Counted from the stretch's first letter, positions 1 to 9,713 are shown. The stretch is DNA of 64,000 bases from Niveispirillum lacus (GCF_002251795.1 NZ_NOXU01000026.1:202797-266796), one strand, 5' to 3'. Program-made: numbers and translations. Notes: generated from the letters alone by a model not told the origin.

Positions 1-1
1 T

Positions 2-253
2 ATCTTCGACCAAGTGGACGGGCAGACGGCTGAGGTGATGGCCATGCTGCGTACTTTTGATGCCCAGGTCGCCTTCATCCGCCGTATGCGCGATGAGTTG
101 CACACCCTGTTGATGGTGTGGGACGAGATGATCGATATGTGGGATGGGAACGATATCGACAAGGAACCGGAAACCGAAAACCGGTTGAAGCGTACCTATC
201 AGTTCCTGGCCAAGAATTTCCTGATCAGTAAGGTCTGGCAGCGCGGTGGCTGA
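2..253 (+). CDS. 3' end of an unrecognised protein (partial)
   Basis: The reading frame is open to the left edge of the window, so this is the C-terminal 83 residues of a gene that starts outside it. The visible part is strongly charged and predicted mostly helical, with an acidic stretch (WDGNDIDKEPETENRL) before the end. I see no catalytic motif and do not recognise the family. It ends in TGA, and the following 480 bases before sbp hold no convincing gene, so it is probably the last gene of its transcript. A GTG inside the frame at position 14 could be mistaken for a start but is not needed. Confidence 0.55.
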   Translation: MFDQVDGQTAEVMAMLRTFDAQVAFIRRMRDELHTLLMVWDEMIDMWDGNDIDKEPETENRLKRTYQFLAKNFLISKVWQRGG

Positions 254-732
254 GGATACGGCCCGGCACCGCAGGGCACAAATGGTGGTCGATACGCGTC
301 AGCCCTTGGCAGTATCGCCGTCCATTTAATTTTCCGATTATTTCATGTAAAAGAAAGACGCATTCGTCGCTCAGTGATCATGCCCTGGCGGTTTTCCGTC
401 TGCATGCCTGCAGGTGGCACGCTTTCTGTTGGACGCACGCTGCGACGGCACGATGCCGTTACCAGCGCTAAGATACTGATTTACATAGATTATATGAAAA
501 TACACTTCGCGGACTAGTAAAATACCCCCTTCGTTGGAAAAACAACATTTTCCTACCGTTAAAAAATCATATTGACACCACGTGATGACAAGGCGAAAGT
601 CCATATCACCGATAGGGATTACCCCGACGGTCGCGGCAATTTGATCGCGCAGCTTGCGCCGCGTCACCAAACGCTAAAGCGCCACGAACCATGCTTCGTG
701 GCAGCCGCCTGATGGATGAAGGAGTTTCCACG
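254..732. other. Intergenic region with the sbp leader
   Basis: No credible gene is visible in these roughly 480 bases; the open frames on the minus strand are low-complexity shadows. The middle part (about 440-600) is AT-richer than the flanks and holds a TTGACA at 572-577 without a clear -10 partner. A perfect 8-bp hairpin lies just before sbp: GCCACGAA at 681-688 and TTCGTGGC at 695-702 with a 6-base loop. The sbp ribosome binding site GAAGGAG follows at 718-724. The stretch therefore probably carries the promoter and leader of the sulfate operon. I could not identify a CysB-type site with confidence. Confidence 0.5.
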
Positions 733-1740
733 ATGAAATGGTTTAAGCGAGTCGCCATCACCACCGCCGCACTTGCCACCCTGGCCGTGTCGCCTGTGTG
801 GGGCAGCGGTCAGATTCTCAACGTCTCCTACGACCCGACCCGTGAACTTTACAAAGAGTTCAACGCCGCCTTTGCCAAACATTGGAAGGCCACGACGGGC
901 GAAGAGCTGGAGATCAAGGTTTCGCATGGCGGTTCCGGCAAGCAGGCCCGCTCCGTCATTGACGGGCTGGACGCCGATGTCGTGACCCTCGCCCTGGCAT
1001 CGGACATTGACGCGATTGCCGAGAACTCGGACCTCCTGTCCAAAGATTGGCAGGCCAAGCTGCCCTATAATTCAACACCCTATACCAGCACCATCGTGTT
1101 CCTGGTCCGCAAGGGCAACCCCAAGGGCATCAAGGACTGGGATGATCTGGTGAAGCCTGGCATCCAGGTGATCACGCCCAACCCCAAGACCTCGGGCGGG
1201 GCGCGCTGGAACTATCTGGCTGCCTGGGGCTATGCGGCGGACAAGGCCGGTGGCAGTGACGCGGCGGGCAAGGAATTCGTGACCAAACTGTTTAAGAATG
1301 TACCGGTGCTGGATACCGGTGCCCGTGGTTCCACCACGACCTTTGTCCAGCGTGGCATTGGTGACGTGCTGCTGGCCTGGGAAAATGAGGCGTTCCTGGC
1401 CATCAATGAACTGGGCGCCGACAAGCTGGAGATCGTGGTGCCGTCCGTCTCCATCCTGGCCGAACCGCCGGTGGCTGTGCTGGACAAGAATGTTGATCGC
1501 AAGGGCACACGCAAGGTGGCCGAAGCTTACCTGACCTATCTCTACACGCCCGAGGGTCAGGAACTGGCTGCCAAGCATTATTATCGCCCGCGCCTTCCCC
1601 AGTTGGCCCAGAAATACGCCCACCAGTTCCCAAACATCAAACTGTTCGATATTAACAAGTTCGGTGGCTGGACCGTGGCTCAGAAAACCCACTTTGCCGA
1701 CGGCGGTGTGTTCGACGAGATCTACAAGCCCGGTCAGTAA
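733..1740 (+). CDS. sbp: Periplasmic sulfate-binding protein
   Basis: This is the sulfate/thiosulfate-binding subunit of the ABC importer encoded just downstream (CysT, CysW, CysA). The chosen ATG at 733 sits 8 bases after GAAGGAG and opens a classic Sec signal peptide ([19 protein letters not shown], cleavage near WGSG). An upstream in-frame ATG at 691 would add 14 residues before the signal peptide and lacks a good ribosome site. The mature part has the family signatures [14 protein letters not shown] near the N-terminus, [20 protein letters not shown], and [19 protein letters not shown] in the middle. At 335 residues it has the usual length. Sbp and CysP cannot be separated by eye. Confidence 0.95.
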   Translation: MKWFKRVAITTAALATLAVSPVWGSGQILNVSYDPTRELYKEFNAAFAKHWKATTGEELEIKVSHGGSGKQARSVIDGLDADVVTLALASDIDAIAENSDLLSKDWQAKLPYNSTPYTSTIVFLVRKGNPKGIKDWDDLVKPGIQVITPNPKTSGGARWNYLAAWGYAADKAGGSDAAGKEFVTKLFKNVPVLDTGARGSTTTFVQRGIGDVLLAWENEAFLAINELGADKLEIVVPSVSILAEPPVAVLDKNVDRKGTRKVAEAYLTYLYTPEGQELAAKHYYRPRLPQLAQKYAHQFPNIKLFDINKFGGWTVAQKTHFADGGVFDEIYKPGQ

Positions 1741-1810
1741 TAGCGATGTTAACCACTGCACCCTTTGTGGTGGTGCAGAATCAGACTACCCTTACCCCCA
1801 GAGCCAGTTC

Positions 1811-1837
1811 CCCGCCGGACCCGACAGGGTCGGCGGG
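1811..1837 (+). terminator. GC-rich hairpin between sbp and cysT
   Basis: CCCGCCGGACCC (1811-1822) and GGGTCGGCGGG (1827-1837) form an 11-bp stem with one bulged base and a GACA loop. No T-run follows, so it is not a textbook terminator. Between a binding-protein gene and its permease genes such a hairpin usually gives partial termination or protects the upstream message, which lets the binding protein be made in excess. That role is inferred. Confidence 0.5.
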
Positions 1838-1941
1838 GTCTGTGCGTCAAGAAAGGGGGCATTTTTGGACAGGAACTTTGCCTTGCCTTCACTGCCATCC
1901 TTTCAGCGCCGCGTCGGCATTGCCCATCGCGGGGGCATAGC

Positions 1942-2796
1942 ATGACGGTGTCTTCCGGCTTCTCGCTTTTCCGACGGCGCAACCGTTCCATCATACCGGG
2001 CTTTGGCCTGACGATGGGCATAACGCTGACATATCTGACCCTGATCGTGCTGATACCGCTGGCGGCCCTGGTGATCCGCCCCTGGGAGATCGGCCTGTCG
2101 GGCTTTTTGCATCAGGTCACAGAACCGCGTGTGCTGGCGGCACTGCGCCTGTCGTTCGGGGCGGCATTTGTGGCGGCGGCCATCAATGCGGTGTTCGGGC
2201 TGGCGGTGGCCTGGATGCTGGTGCGTTATGATTTCTGGGGCAAGCGGGTGGTGGATGCCACTGTCGATCTGCCCTTTGCCCTGCCCACGGCCGTGGCTGG
2301 TATCGCGCTGACCGCCCTTTACGCGCCCAATGGCTGGATAGGGCAGTTCCTGGACCCGTTGGGGATCAAGGTTGCCTACACGCCGCTGGGCGTCGTGGTA
2401 GCGCTGACCTTTATCGGCTTGCCGTTTGTGGTGCGCACGGTTCAACCGGTGCTGGAAGAACTGGATACCGAACTGGAGGAAGCAGCGGCCTGTTTGGGTG
2501 CCACGCGGTTTGAAACCTTCATGCGCGTCATCTTCCCCGTGATCTTCCCAGCCCTCCTGACCGGCTTCGCTCTCGCCTTGGCGCGGGCGGTTGGGGAGTA
2601 CGGGTCGGTAATCTTCATTGCCGGCAATATGCCCATGGTGTCGGAAATCGCGCCGCTGCTGATCGTGATTAAGCTGGAGCAGTTCAACTATGCCGGCGCC
2701 GCCTCTGTCGGTATCGCCATGCTGATCCTGTCCTTCATCATGTTGCTGGTGATCAATCTGTTGCAGCGCTGGTCGCGCCGCTGGGCGGGGGTGTGA
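1942..2796 (+). CDS. cysT: Sulfate ABC transporter permease CysT (CysU)
   Basis: One of the two membrane subunits of the sulfate importer. The ATG at 1942 ([14 protein letters not shown]) follows a GGGGG stretch and gives 284 residues, close to the family length of about 277. The longer open frame back to 1765 runs through the sbp-cysT hairpin region and is unlikely to be translated. Six hydrophobic segments are visible, starting with [20 protein letters not shown]. The inner-membrane-component loop that contacts the ATPase ([21 protein letters not shown]) is present. The gene ends one base before the cysW ATG, so the two are probably translationally coupled. Confidence 0.94.
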   Translation: MTVSSGFSLFRRRNRSIIPGFGLTMGITLTYLTLIVLIPLAALVIRPWEIGLSGFLHQVTEPRVLAALRLSFGAAFVAAAINAVFGLAVAWMLVRYDFWGKRVVDATVDLPFALPTAVAGIALTALYAPNGWIGQFLDPLGIKVAYTPLGVVVALTFIGLPFVVRTVQPVLEELDTELEEAAACLGATRFETFMRVIFPVIFPALLTGFALALARAVGEYGSVIFIAGNMPMVSEIAPLLIVIKLEQFNYAGAASVGIAMLILSFIMLLVINLLQRWSRRWAGV

Positions 2797-2797
2797 G

Positions 2798-3661
2798 ATG
2801 AGCGGACATACCCCCAAATCCCGCGTGACCCTGTCGGAGCCCACTTGGGTCAAGGCACTGATCATGCTGGCAGGCCTGGGCTTTCTGGGCTTTTTCATCC
2901 TGCTGCCGTTGGCAGCCGTGTTCACCGAGGCTTTGCGCCGTGGCTTCGGCGCCTATGCCGAGGCATTGGTGGAACCCGACGCGCTGGCCGCCATCAAACT
3001 GACCTTGCTGGTCGCCGTCATCGCCGTGCCCGCGAATGTGGTCTTCGGCATTGCCGCCGCCTGGGCCATCGCCAAGCACAAGTTTCCCGGCAAATCCCTG
3101 CTGCTGACCCTGATTGATCTGCCCTTTTCGGTAAGTCCGGTCATCTCCGGCCTGGTCTATGTGTTGTTATTCGGGGCGCACGGTCTGTTGGGGCCGTTTT
3201 TGCGTGAACATGGCGTGCAGATCGTATTCGCAGTGCCAGGTTTGGTGCTGGCAACCATGTTTATCACCTTCCCCTTTGTGGCGCGCGAACTGATCCCCCT
3301 GATGCAGGCCCAGGGTGTGGATGAGGAAGAGGCGGCGATAACGCTGGGCGCCAGCGGTTGGCAGACCTTCCGTCGCGTGACTCTTCCAAATATTCGCTGG
3401 GGCCTGCTTTATGGCGTGTTGCTGTGTAACGCCCGCGCCATGGGAGAGTTTGGGGCTGTGTCGGTCGTGTCCGGTCACATCAGGGGTGAGACCAATACCA
3501 TGCCCCTGCATGTGGAGATCCTCTATAACGAGTACAATTTCGTGGCGGCCTTTGCGGTGGCCTCGCTTCTGGCCATCCTGGCCCTGGTGACGCTGGTCGC
3601 CAAATCGCTGCTGGAATGGCGTCACGGCGCCGAATTGGCAGCCACCGCCCGCCGCCATTGA
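2798..3661 (+). CDS. cysW: Sulfate ABC transporter permease CysW
   Basis: The second membrane subunit of the sulfate importer, 287 residues. The ATG lies one base after the cysT stop. It has the paired permease architecture of CysT, with the EAA loop [20 protein letters not shown] and the CysW-typical stretch [18 protein letters not shown] followed by [16 protein letters not shown]. The protein starts with a short cytoplasmic arm ([18 protein letters not shown]) before the first membrane helix. cysA begins 13 bases downstream, completing the operon. Confidence 0.95.
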   Translation: MSGHTPKSRVTLSEPTWVKALIMLAGLGFLGFFILLPLAAVFTEALRRGFGAYAEALVEPDALAAIKLTLLVAVIAVPANVVFGIAAAWAIAKHKFPGKSLLLTLIDLPFSVSPVISGLVYVLLFGAHGLLGPFLREHGVQIVFAVPGLVLATMFITFPFVARELIPLMQAQGVDEEEAAITLGASGWQTFRRVTLPNIRWGLLYGVLLCNARAMGEFGAVSVVSGHIRGETNTMPLHVEILYNEYNFVAAFAVASLLAILALVTLVAKSLLEWRHGAELAATARRH

Positions 3662-3674
3662 TGGGAATGGACCG

Positions 3675-4718
3675 ATGAGCATCAACATCAATAACCTGAC
3701 CAAGCGTTTCGGTGGCTTCGCAGCGGTCGATGGGATCGACCTGGATATTCACTCTGGTGAACTGATGGCCCTGCTGGGTCCGTCCGGATCGGGCAAGACC
3801 ACCTTGCTGCGCATGATCGGCGGTCTGGATTTTGCCGATGAGGGTACGCTGCTGATCGAGGGGGAGGATGCCACGATCGCCGAACCGCACGCGCGCCGCG
3901 TGGGGTTTGTGTTCCAGCACTATGCGCTTTTTCGGCATATGAGCGTCTTTGAAAATGTGGCCTTTGGGCTGCGCGTATCCCGTCGCCGCCCGAAAATTTC
4001 CGAAGCGGAAATCCGTACCCGGGTTATGAACCTTCTGGAATTGGTGCAACTGGCCCCGCTGTCAGACCGTTACCCCAACCAGTTGTCGGGCGGTCAGCGG
4101 CAACGTGTGGCCCTGGCCCGCGCGCTGGCCACCGAACCACGTGTGCTGTTGCTGGATGAGCCGTTCGGTGCGCTTGATGCCAAGGTACGTAAGGAGCTGC
4201 GCCGCTGGTTGCGCGATATTCACAAGGGTATGGGTGTCACGACAGTGTTCGTGACCCATGACCAGGAAGAGGCGCTCGAACTTGCTGATCGTGTCGCGAT
4301 TTTGAACAAGGGACGCATCGAACAGGTGGGCACCCCGGCAGAAGTTTATGATAATCCGGCCTCTGCTTTTGTCTGTGACTTCCTGGGGGGAGGCACGCGA
4401 CTGGAGTGTGTCGTAGCCGATGGGGCGGCGGTGATCGGCGGGGCCCGGGTACCCGTGGTCAATGATCTACCCCCGCCAGGACCGGCCACCGCCTATATCC
4501 GCGCCCACGATATTGATTTGGCACCGGCGGGTGAGGCGGGGACTTTGCCGGCCATCATCCGTCTGATCCAGCCCGTGGGGCCGCAACTGCGCCTGGATCT
4601 GGACCTGGATGGCAAGGTGGTGGAGGCCGTTCTGGACCGACACGCCACACCGTTGCTCCTGGCGCCGGGACAGGCCGTATCACTGCGTCTGCGTCGTGCC
4701 AATGTCTATCCCGCCTGA
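3675..4718 (+). CDS. cysA: Sulfate/thiosulfate ABC transporter ATP-binding protein CysA
   Basis: The ATPase that powers sulfate import, 347 residues. The nucleotide-binding domain has Walker [10 protein letters not shown] near residue 37, the Q-loop [10 protein letters not shown], the signature [15 protein letters not shown], Walker [12 protein letters not shown] and the switch histidine in [16 protein letters not shown]. The part after residue 235 is the regulatory TOBE-like extension of CysA proteins. The operon sbp-cysT-cysW-cysA ends here: a long perfect palindrome follows 66 bases later. No regulator or sulfate-reduction gene is next to it in the window. Confidence 0.95.
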   Translation: MSININNLTKRFGGFAAVDGIDLDIHSGELMALLGPSGSGKTTLLRMIGGLDFADEGTLLIEGEDATIAEPHARRVGFVFQHYALFRHMSVFENVAFGLRVSRRRPKISEAEIRTRVMNLLELVQLAPLSDRYPNQLSGGQRQRVALARALATEPRVLLLDEPFGALDAKVRKELRRWLRDIHKGMGVTTVFVTHDQEEALELADRVAILNKGRIEQVGTPAEVYDNPASAFVCDFLGGGTRLECVVADGAAVIGGARVPVVNDLPPPGPATAYIRAHDIDLAPAGEAGTLPAIIRLIQPVGPQLRLDLDLDGKVVEAVLDRHATPLLLAPGQAVSLRLRRANVYPA

Positions 4719-4784
4719 TACCCAGTTTTGATGAGGGGAACTCATCACACCCTTAGTAAGGTAACGACTGCCAGCCTCAGGCGC

Positions 4785-4816
4785 CCTTGATCAGAACCGG
4801 CAGGTTCTGATCAAGG
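4785..4816. repeat. Perfect 14-bp palindrome after cysA
   Basis: CCTTGATCAGAACC (4785-4798) and GGTTCTGATCAAGG (4803-4816) are exact reverse complements around a GGCA loop. It lies after cysA and about 110 bases from the 3' end of the convergent DUF1244 gene. There is no T-tract on either strand, so it may be a processing or transcript-end structure. A second hairpin, CCGCAAATG (4855-4863) with CATTTGCGG (4868-4876) around a TTTT loop, lies between it and DUF1244. The rest of 4719-4928 holds nothing else that I can see. Confidence 0.6.
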
Positions 4817-4928
4817 TTGCAAACTATAGGATGCGATTGATCGTGTCGTTCGCGCCGCAAATGTTTTCATTTGCGGTGATGCTGGTTACTGCATGCCCGG
4901 CATCGTCACCGGCGCCCTGTGATACTGC

Positions 4929-5222
4929 TCAATGCCCATTGGCCTGTTGGAACGCAGCCTTCTGTTCTGGCGTTGCCTCCCGCTGGTGTCTGGCCTTCCA
5001 TTCCTCGTATGGCATGCCATAGATCCGTTCGCGTGCAGCCGCATCGGTGATCTCTATCCCGCGTTCTACCGCGGCAGCCCGGTACCATTTGGACAAGCAG
5101 TTACGACAAAAGCCGGCCAGATTCATCATATCGATGTTCTGCACGTCTGTTCGGGCCTGCAAGTGGGCCACCAAATGGCGGAAGGCCGCCGCTTCAAGTT
5201 CCGTTTGGGTCTGGTCATCCAT
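4929..5222 (-). CDS. DUF1244 family protein
   Basis: A 97-residue protein of the DUF1244 family, which is small, helical, mainly proteobacterial and of unknown role. The recognisable core is MMNLAGFCRNCLSKWYRAAA, with two conserved cysteines, followed by ERIYGMPYEEWKARHQ; length and motif order match the family. Transcription is convergent with the sulfate operon. The C-terminal QREATPEQKAAFQQANGH tail is typical. No function is proposed here. Confidence 0.88.
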   Translation of the reverse strand: MDDQTQTELEAAAFRHLVAHLQARTDVQNIDMMNLAGFCRNCLSKWYRAAAVERGIEITDAAARERIYGMPYEEWKARHQREATPEQKAAFQQANGH

Positions 5223-5441
5223 AAAACTGGCTTTCTTCGCAAGGGTGGCAATCGCACCGATCCAGTTGGTGTATCTCAGTGCGCTTTTAAAGGAAACCTT
5301 CTAAAATTTTAGGTGAATATAGTGCACTACTTTTTCTATTGCAGCGATTTCCAAGACATGCATCAATGGACTCAAGACCAAAGTACCTAACCATAAGTAT
5401 CGTCCACCAAAACAAGCCACACCAGCATCCACGGGGTCTCC

Positions 5442-5618
5442 ATGGTCATTGATATGCGTACACGCCTGCCGCACGGGCACATCGCCAATCATGCAGCTAC
5501 AATCAGCTTTCACGCCCAACAACTTAGCCGCTGTGCGGCCGAATTGACCGCTGCCCTTGAAGCGCTACAGGCGCTTGATATGCGGGAATTGCTGGCGGAG
5601 TTTGAGGCCTGCCGCTGA
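5442..5618 (+). CDS. Probable small protein, 58 residues
   Basis: This frame starts with ATG at 5442, preceded by a modest GGGG at about 5434-5437, and ends with TGA at 5616-5618. The last 40 residues read as an amphipathic helix (HAQQLSRCAAELTAALEALQ and on to ALDMRELLAEFEACR). A strong rho-independent terminator begins 40 bases after the stop codon, which suggests that a transcript ends here although no other gene is present on this strand between 4719 and 5821. I do not recognise the family. The start could also be the ATG at 5454. Confidence 0.5.
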   Translation: MVIDMRTRLPHGHIANHAATISFHAQQLSRCAAELTAALEALQALDMRELLAEFEACR

Positions 5619-5657
5619 CTGGCTGGTCCCGAACACCCGATTGATGTCCGTCTGGCC

Positions 5658-5693
5658 AAAGCCCGGCGCCGAAACGGCAGCCGGGCTTTTTCG
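5658..5693 (+). terminator. Rho-independent terminator
   Basis: AAAGCCCGGC (5658-5667) pairs exactly with GCCGGGCTTT (5680-5689). The loop can extend the stem by GCC/GGC with one bulged base. A TTTTT run (5687-5691) closes the structure on the plus strand. It terminates the transcript carrying the 58-residue frame and insulates the acyl-CoA ligase gene downstream. Confidence 0.85.
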
Positions 5694-5820
5694 TGTGCAT
5701 ATGTCTCCGCGGCGAGGATTTTTTGGAACAAGCGTTTAAATGCCTCTGGAAAGCGGCTGTGGAAAGCCCCAAGCTATATGCATTCGAGCCATAACAAAAA
5801 CGCTTGGGAGGACGATCCGA

Positions 5821-7476
5821 ATGCTTGCAGGGTTGATGATGGACCGGCCGTTGCTGACGACTGGTTTGCTACGGCATGCCGCCTTGAACTACGGAGACCA
5901 GGAAATCACCTCGCGTTTCGCGCTGGAAGATCCGCATCGCTACACATGGCGGGATGCTTGGCATCGATCGGCGCGGTTGGCCCATGCCCTGAATGGGTTA
6001 GGCGTGAAGCCCGGTGATCGGGTGGGAACGGTGGCCTGGAACGACCATCGGCACCTGGAGCTCTATTACGCGCTGCCGGGAATTGGAGCGGTGTGTCACA
6101 CCATCAATCCACGGCTGTTCCCGGATCAGATCACCTATATCGTCAACCATGCCGAAGATCGGTTTCTGTTCATTGATCCCATGTTTCTACCGCTTGTGGA
6201 AAAGCTGTGGCCAGCCTTTCAGCAGGTAGAAGCGGTGATTGTCATGACCAGGCCGGACCTGATGCCGGCCGCCAGTGCCATCCCCAACCTTCTCTGTTAT
6301 GAAACCTTGCTGGCCGGCCAAGCCGACACGTTTGACTGGCCTGAATTCGACGAGAATACGGCATGCGGGCTTTGCTATACCTCCGGTACGACGGGAAACC
6401 CTAAGGGGGTGCTCTATTCCCATCGATCCTCGGTCCTGCATGCGTATGGCGTATTGACAGCACCGGGCCTGGATGTGCGGTCAGCATCGACGATTCTGGT
6501 GGTGGTACCACTCTTTCATGCCAATGCCTGGGGTTACCCCTATGCCGCCGCCATTGCCGGAGCGCGGATGGTGCTTCCCGGGCCCAAGCTGGATGGCAAG
6601 AGTGTTTATGAACTGATGGAGCAGGAACAGGTCACCATCTCCTCTGGGGTGCCGACTGTCTGGCTGGGTCTTCTGGCCCATCTGCGCAGCACGGGCGCAA
6701 AGTTCACCAGCTTGAAGAGTGTGACGGTCGGTGGGTCCGCCTTGCCACGGGCCATGCTGGAGGAATTTGAACTGACCCACGGCGTGGCCTGTGTCCAGGG
6801 CTGGGGCATGACCGAAATGTCGCCCGTTGGCAGCGTCGGCGCTCTGTCTCAGGCCGAGGCCAAACTGCCCATGGAGAAGCAGCATGATGCCAAAATGCGG
6901 GCGGGTCGCCCGCTTTACGGTGTGGAAATGCGTGTCATTGGCCCGGATGGTCAGGATCAGCCGCGTGACGGCACCTCCTATGGCGAACTGGTCGTGCGCG
7001 GTCCGTGGATCACCCGGGGCTATTACCGGGAGGAGAAGGCGAATGCGGGCGCTTTCACGCCCGATGGCTGGTTCAGGACCGGTGATGTGGCCGTGATCAG
7101 CCCCGATGGCGCCATGAGCATTGTTGATCGCGCCAAGGATGTGATCAAGTCCGGCGGTGAGTGGATCAGTTCCATTGATCTGGAAAACGCCGCCATGGGG
7201 CATCCATCGGTGCAGGAGGCGGCCGTGGTCGGTGTGCCCCATCCACGATGGGTCGAACGCCCCTTGCTGATCATCGTTCCCCGTGCTGGACATGCGGCCG
7301 ACAAGGACGCGCTGATGCGCCATCTTGAAGGCGAGGTGGCCAAATGGTGGCTGCCCGACGACATTGTCTTTGTTAACGAGTTGCCCCACACGGCTACAGG
7401 TAAGATCCTGAAAACCGAACTGCGTAAGCGGTTCCTGAACCATGCCCTGCCAAACGCTGGGGCCGCAGCCGAATAG
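5821..7476 (+). CDS. Acyl-CoA ligase, AlkK/FadD-like (medium- or long-chain)
   Basis: An AMP-forming acyl-CoA synthetase of the ANL superfamily, activating a carboxylic acid with ATP and CoA. The ATG at 5821 follows GGGAGGA at good spacing, giving 551 residues; an in-frame upstream extension to 5740 overlaps the promoter side and is unlikely. The P-loop [11 protein letters not shown] lies at about residues 186-196, followed by the A5 motif GWGMTEMSP, the hinge [27 protein letters not shown] and the C-terminal lysine motif [15 protein letters not shown]. The pattern is closest to AlkK-type medium-chain ligases and the related DmdB methylmercaptopropionate ligases, so the substrate is uncertain. 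No beta-oxidation gene adjoins it, so it appears to be transcribed alone. Confidence 0.85.
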   Translation: MLAGLMMDRPLLTTGLLRHAALNYGDQEITSRFALEDPHRYTWRDAWHRSARLAHALNGLGVKPGDRVGTVAWNDHRHLELYYALPGIGAVCHTINPRLFPDQITYIVNHAEDRFLFIDPMFLPLVEKLWPAFQQVEAVIVMTRPDLMPAASAIPNLLCYETLLAGQADTFDWPEFDENTACGLCYTSGTTGNPKGVLYSHRSSVLHAYGVLTAPGLDVRSASTILVVVPLFHANAWGYPYAAAIAGARMVLPGPKLDGKSVYELMEQEQVTISSGVPTVWLGLLAHLRSTGAKFTSLKSVTVGGSALPRAMLEEFELTHGVACVQGWGMTEMSPVGSVGALSQAEAKLPMEKQHDAKMRAGRPLYGVEMRVIGPDGQDQPRDGTSYGELVVRGPWITRGYYREEKANAGAFTPDGWFRTGDVAVISPDGAMSIVDRAKDVIKSGGEWISSIDLENAAMGHPSVQEAAVVGVPHPRWVERPLLIIVPRAGHAADKDALMRHLEGEVAKWWLPDDIVFVNELPHTATGKILKTELRKRFLNHALPNAGAAAE

Positions 7477-7578
7477 AACCGCGGCCGGTGCAGACCATGA
7501 CGTGAAGCAATTCACACGGGTACTGATGCCGGCCGCGTCTATCCTGGGACCGATAACGCAACCCAGGATCGTCGCGTC

Positions 7579-8100
7579 ATGAACCCTGACCCCATCGCCG
7601 CCCTGCTCGACACATTGGCCGACATGCAGGCCCGCGTTGCCGGCCAGGCTGACCGGGCGGCGCTGCGGCAGATCGTGGGGGCGGATACGGGCGAGATGCT
7701 CACCGGCGTTCCGGCTTCGGCGCGTGCTCTGCTGATTGGTGCCCAGGTGGAGGGCCGTCTGTCAGCGCTGATGCGGGATCATCCGCTGGCCAGCATCCTG
7801 TTGCTGTCGCATGCCGGCCGCCCCATTGGTCTGTTGATCCTGGACTGGCCCTCCACCGGCCCCGTCACGCTTGTTGATTTAACCCTGTTGCCCGAACTTC
7901 GGCGGCGGGGTCACGGGACCTCTGCGCTGTCCGCGCTGTGTGCCGTTGCTGACCGATTTGGGCGATCATTACGTGCGCGGTTATTTTACGATAACCCGGC
8001 GCATAGGCTATTGGACCGGACCGGGTTTGTGCCGGTGGGCGGGACAGTGCTGGACATCGTCAAGGAACGGGCCCCAGTTAATCTTCCGCTGACCTGTTAA
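7579..8100 (+). CDS. GNAT family acetyltransferase
   Basis: A 173-residue protein with the acetyl-CoA binding signature of GNAT enzymes: LVDLTLLPELRRRGHGTSALSALC (motif A, R/Q-x-x-G-x-G/A with RRRGHG). It is followed by RARLFYDNPAHRLLDRTGF, the usual motif B. The N-terminal third is helical and not diagnostic. The ATG at 7579 follows a 100-base gap after the ligase gene. The substrate cannot be predicted. Confidence 0.8.
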   Translation: MNPDPIAALLDTLADMQARVAGQADRAALRQIVGADTGEMLTGVPASARALLIGAQVEGRLSALMRDHPLASILLLSHAGRPIGLLILDWPSTGPVTLVDLTLLPELRRRGHGTSALSALCAVADRFGRSLRARLFYDNPAHRLLDRTGFVPVGGTVLDIVKERAPVNLPLTC

Positions 8101-8495
8101 GATCGGACTTATGGCGTGACCGCCGACCGGTGATGGCTGGTTTGAGGGAATTGCGGATTGACCTTCCGCGCACAAAGGCCCAATTACCGCGCCATGCATG
8201 AAAAGACGTAATCCGCCCCCAGTCCCCGTGGGACCCCAAGGGGGGCTCTAGCCCGACCAGCACCGCATAGACGGGCTGGAACGGATGCCAGTGCCGTACC
8301 TGGAACAGTCCCAATTCCGCCCTGACATGGCAGCAGCGTCATCGGGACCGGATTTAATGGGGATGCGGGATCGAGCGCCGCTTTCGGCATGGCAAATTGG
8401 ACGTGACCGGCCCGGCTGGCGCGTTCCCTGTCCATGGTTTCACCGACCCCGGGTCGGGCCCCGAAACCACCGGACCAACAGAAGGAGACGAGACC
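8101..8495. other. Intergenic region with possible promoter
   Basis: No gene is convincing in this 395-base gap. A TTGACC at 8158-8163 with CAATTA at 8181-8186 (17-base spacer) is a plausible sigma-70-type promoter for the downstream DJ-1 gene, but it lies more than 300 bases from the start. The open frame running in from 8397 to the DJ-1 gene is probably leader, because the ribosome site is much closer to 8496. Confidence 0.35.
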
Positions 8496-9065
8496 TTGAC
8501 CGAACAACTGCTTGCCGGAAAGAACATCGCCATTCTTGTGGCCAATGGCTTTGAAGAACTGGAGATGACCGAGCCGCAGCGCGCCTTGCTGAAGGCTGGC
8601 GCAAAGCCGAAAGTGATTTCGCCCGAACAGGGCCTGGTCAATGGCTGGCACGGAGCCGCCTGGGGACATTATTTCCCCACTGATCGTCATGTCGGCGAAG
8701 TTCTGGCGGCTGATTTCGACCTGCTGGTCCTGCCCGGCGGCGATCGTTCCGTGGCCAAGTTGGCCAGCAATCCCCACACCCGCCGCATCGTGGGCAGCTT
8801 TGTCGATAGCGGCAAAGGCATTGCCGCCTTCGGCAAGGGTGTCGAGCTCCTAGCTCTGGTGGAACGGATCAAGGGTCGCACCGTGACCGGTGCCGACAGC
8901 GCCAAGGCGACACTGGAGGCTGCTGGTGCCAAATGGTCTGACGATGAGATTGTGCAGGATCGCTTCTTGCTGACCGCCAAGAGCAATGAAGATATGAGCG
9001 GGCTGATTGATGCGATGCTGCGCAACTTCGTTGCCGCCGTTGAGCAGCGCAAGGCCGCTGCCTGA
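8496..9065 (+). CDS. DJ-1/PfpI family protein lacking the nucleophile cysteine
   Basis: A 189-residue PfpI-type protein. I chose the TTG at 8496 because GAAGGAG (8481-8487) stands 8 bases before it and the length then fits the family. The N-terminal NIAILVANGFEELEMTEPQ carries the conserved glutamate, LLVLPGGDRSVAKL is the GG strand, and KGRTVTGADSAKATLEAAGA matches the C-terminal half. The nucleophile elbow, normally A-I-C-H-G-P, reads A-F-G-K-G-V: the cysteine is glycine (residue 113, bases 8832-8834) and the next histidine is lysine. Protease, deglycase or hydratase chemistry is therefore unlikely, and a binding or regulatory role is more plausible. A strong terminator follows. Confidence 0.85.
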   Translation: MTEQLLAGKNIAILVANGFEELEMTEPQRALLKAGAKPKVISPEQGLVNGWHGAAWGHYFPTDRHVGEVLAADFDLLVLPGGDRSVAKLASNPHTRRIVGSFVDSGKGIAAFGKGVELLALVERIKGRTVTGADSAKATLEAAGAKWSDDEIVQDRFLLTAKSNEDMSGLIDAMLRNFVAAVEQRKAAA

Positions 9066-9110
9066 GTCCGGTGTCGGTCAGGTTCTTCTAAACCCATCTG
9101 GCCGACATTC

Positions 9111-9150
9111 AAAAAAAAACCCCGCCATCATGACGATGGCGGGGTTTTTT
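9111..9150. terminator. Bidirectional rho-independent terminator
   Basis: AAAAAACCCCGCCATC (9114-9129) pairs exactly with GATGGCGGGGTTTTTT (9135-9150) around a five-base loop. A-tract and T-tract flank the stem, so it works on both strands. It lies between the convergent DJ-1 and PilZ genes. Confidence 0.92.
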
Positions 9151-9197
9151 GTTGCCGCATCAGGCCGTCGCTTGGGACAAGCGCGAGCAGAATCCGA

Positions 9198-9671
9198 TCA
9201 AATCGACCAGGTCAATCGGATCTGGCCCGGTTCCAATGCAACGATACGGGCGGTACGATCTTCTACCCACCCATGGACGGAGAACAGGCCAACGGCACCT
9301 GCGTCAACCCCCTCTGGCCCCGTACAGGCAAAACAGGCGCCAGTACGCGACAGGTTGACGGTTTCGCCGCGGATAACCCGATCCCCGACAGCCAGGAGGG
9401 CCGGGCTTCGCACAGGAACGCGCGGGAAGCGCCGGCGTTCGGTGGTCGGCCGCTTGTCCATGCTGACAGGCATCGTCACATCGTCACGATGGGCCAGCCA
9501 TTCGGCCATATCGACCCAGCGCTGGCTTTCATTCGGGTCATCGGTATTGAGCGCCGCTTGCCAGCAGGCGATCAGTTTGGCGTTCAGCGCCTCATCCGGG
9601 ATGGCATCCGCCGTGCCATTGGCGCTTGCGGCCGGTTCCTTGACCACTGGATCGATGATCGCCGGGTCCAT
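9198..9671 (-). CDS. PilZ domain protein
   Basis: A probable cyclic di-GMP receptor. The C-terminal half has both PilZ nucleotide-binding motifs: RRRFPR (RxxxR) and VNLSRTGACFA (the [DN]-x-S-x-x-G box). The N-terminal 60 residues (about AIPDEALNAKLIACWQAALN) look helical and are not recognised. The frame is open back to a TTG at 9782, but that part reads through a hairpin, so I prefer the ATG at 9671, which has AGGTGA shortly upstream and gives 157 residues. It lies downstream of the permease gene on the same strand. The only other cyclic di-GMP gene in the window is the GGDEF protein at 25.7 kb. Confidence 0.85.
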   Translation of the reverse strand: MDPAIIDPVVKEPAASANGTADAIPDEALNAKLIACWQAALNTDDPNESQRWVDMAEWLAHRDDVTMPVSMDKRPTTERRRFPRVPVRSPALLAVGDRVIRGETVNLSRTGACFACTGPEGVDAGAVGLFSVHGWVEDRTARIVALEPGQIRLTWSI

Positions 9672-9713
9672 TGTTGTCACCTGTATCACTGTCCCATCCG
9701 CGATAGGGGAGGA

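Noticed and set aside
6481..7515. 344-residue minus-strand open frame opposite the acyl-CoA ligase
   Set aside because: The plus strand encodes a complete ligase with all motifs; the opposite frame has no motif.
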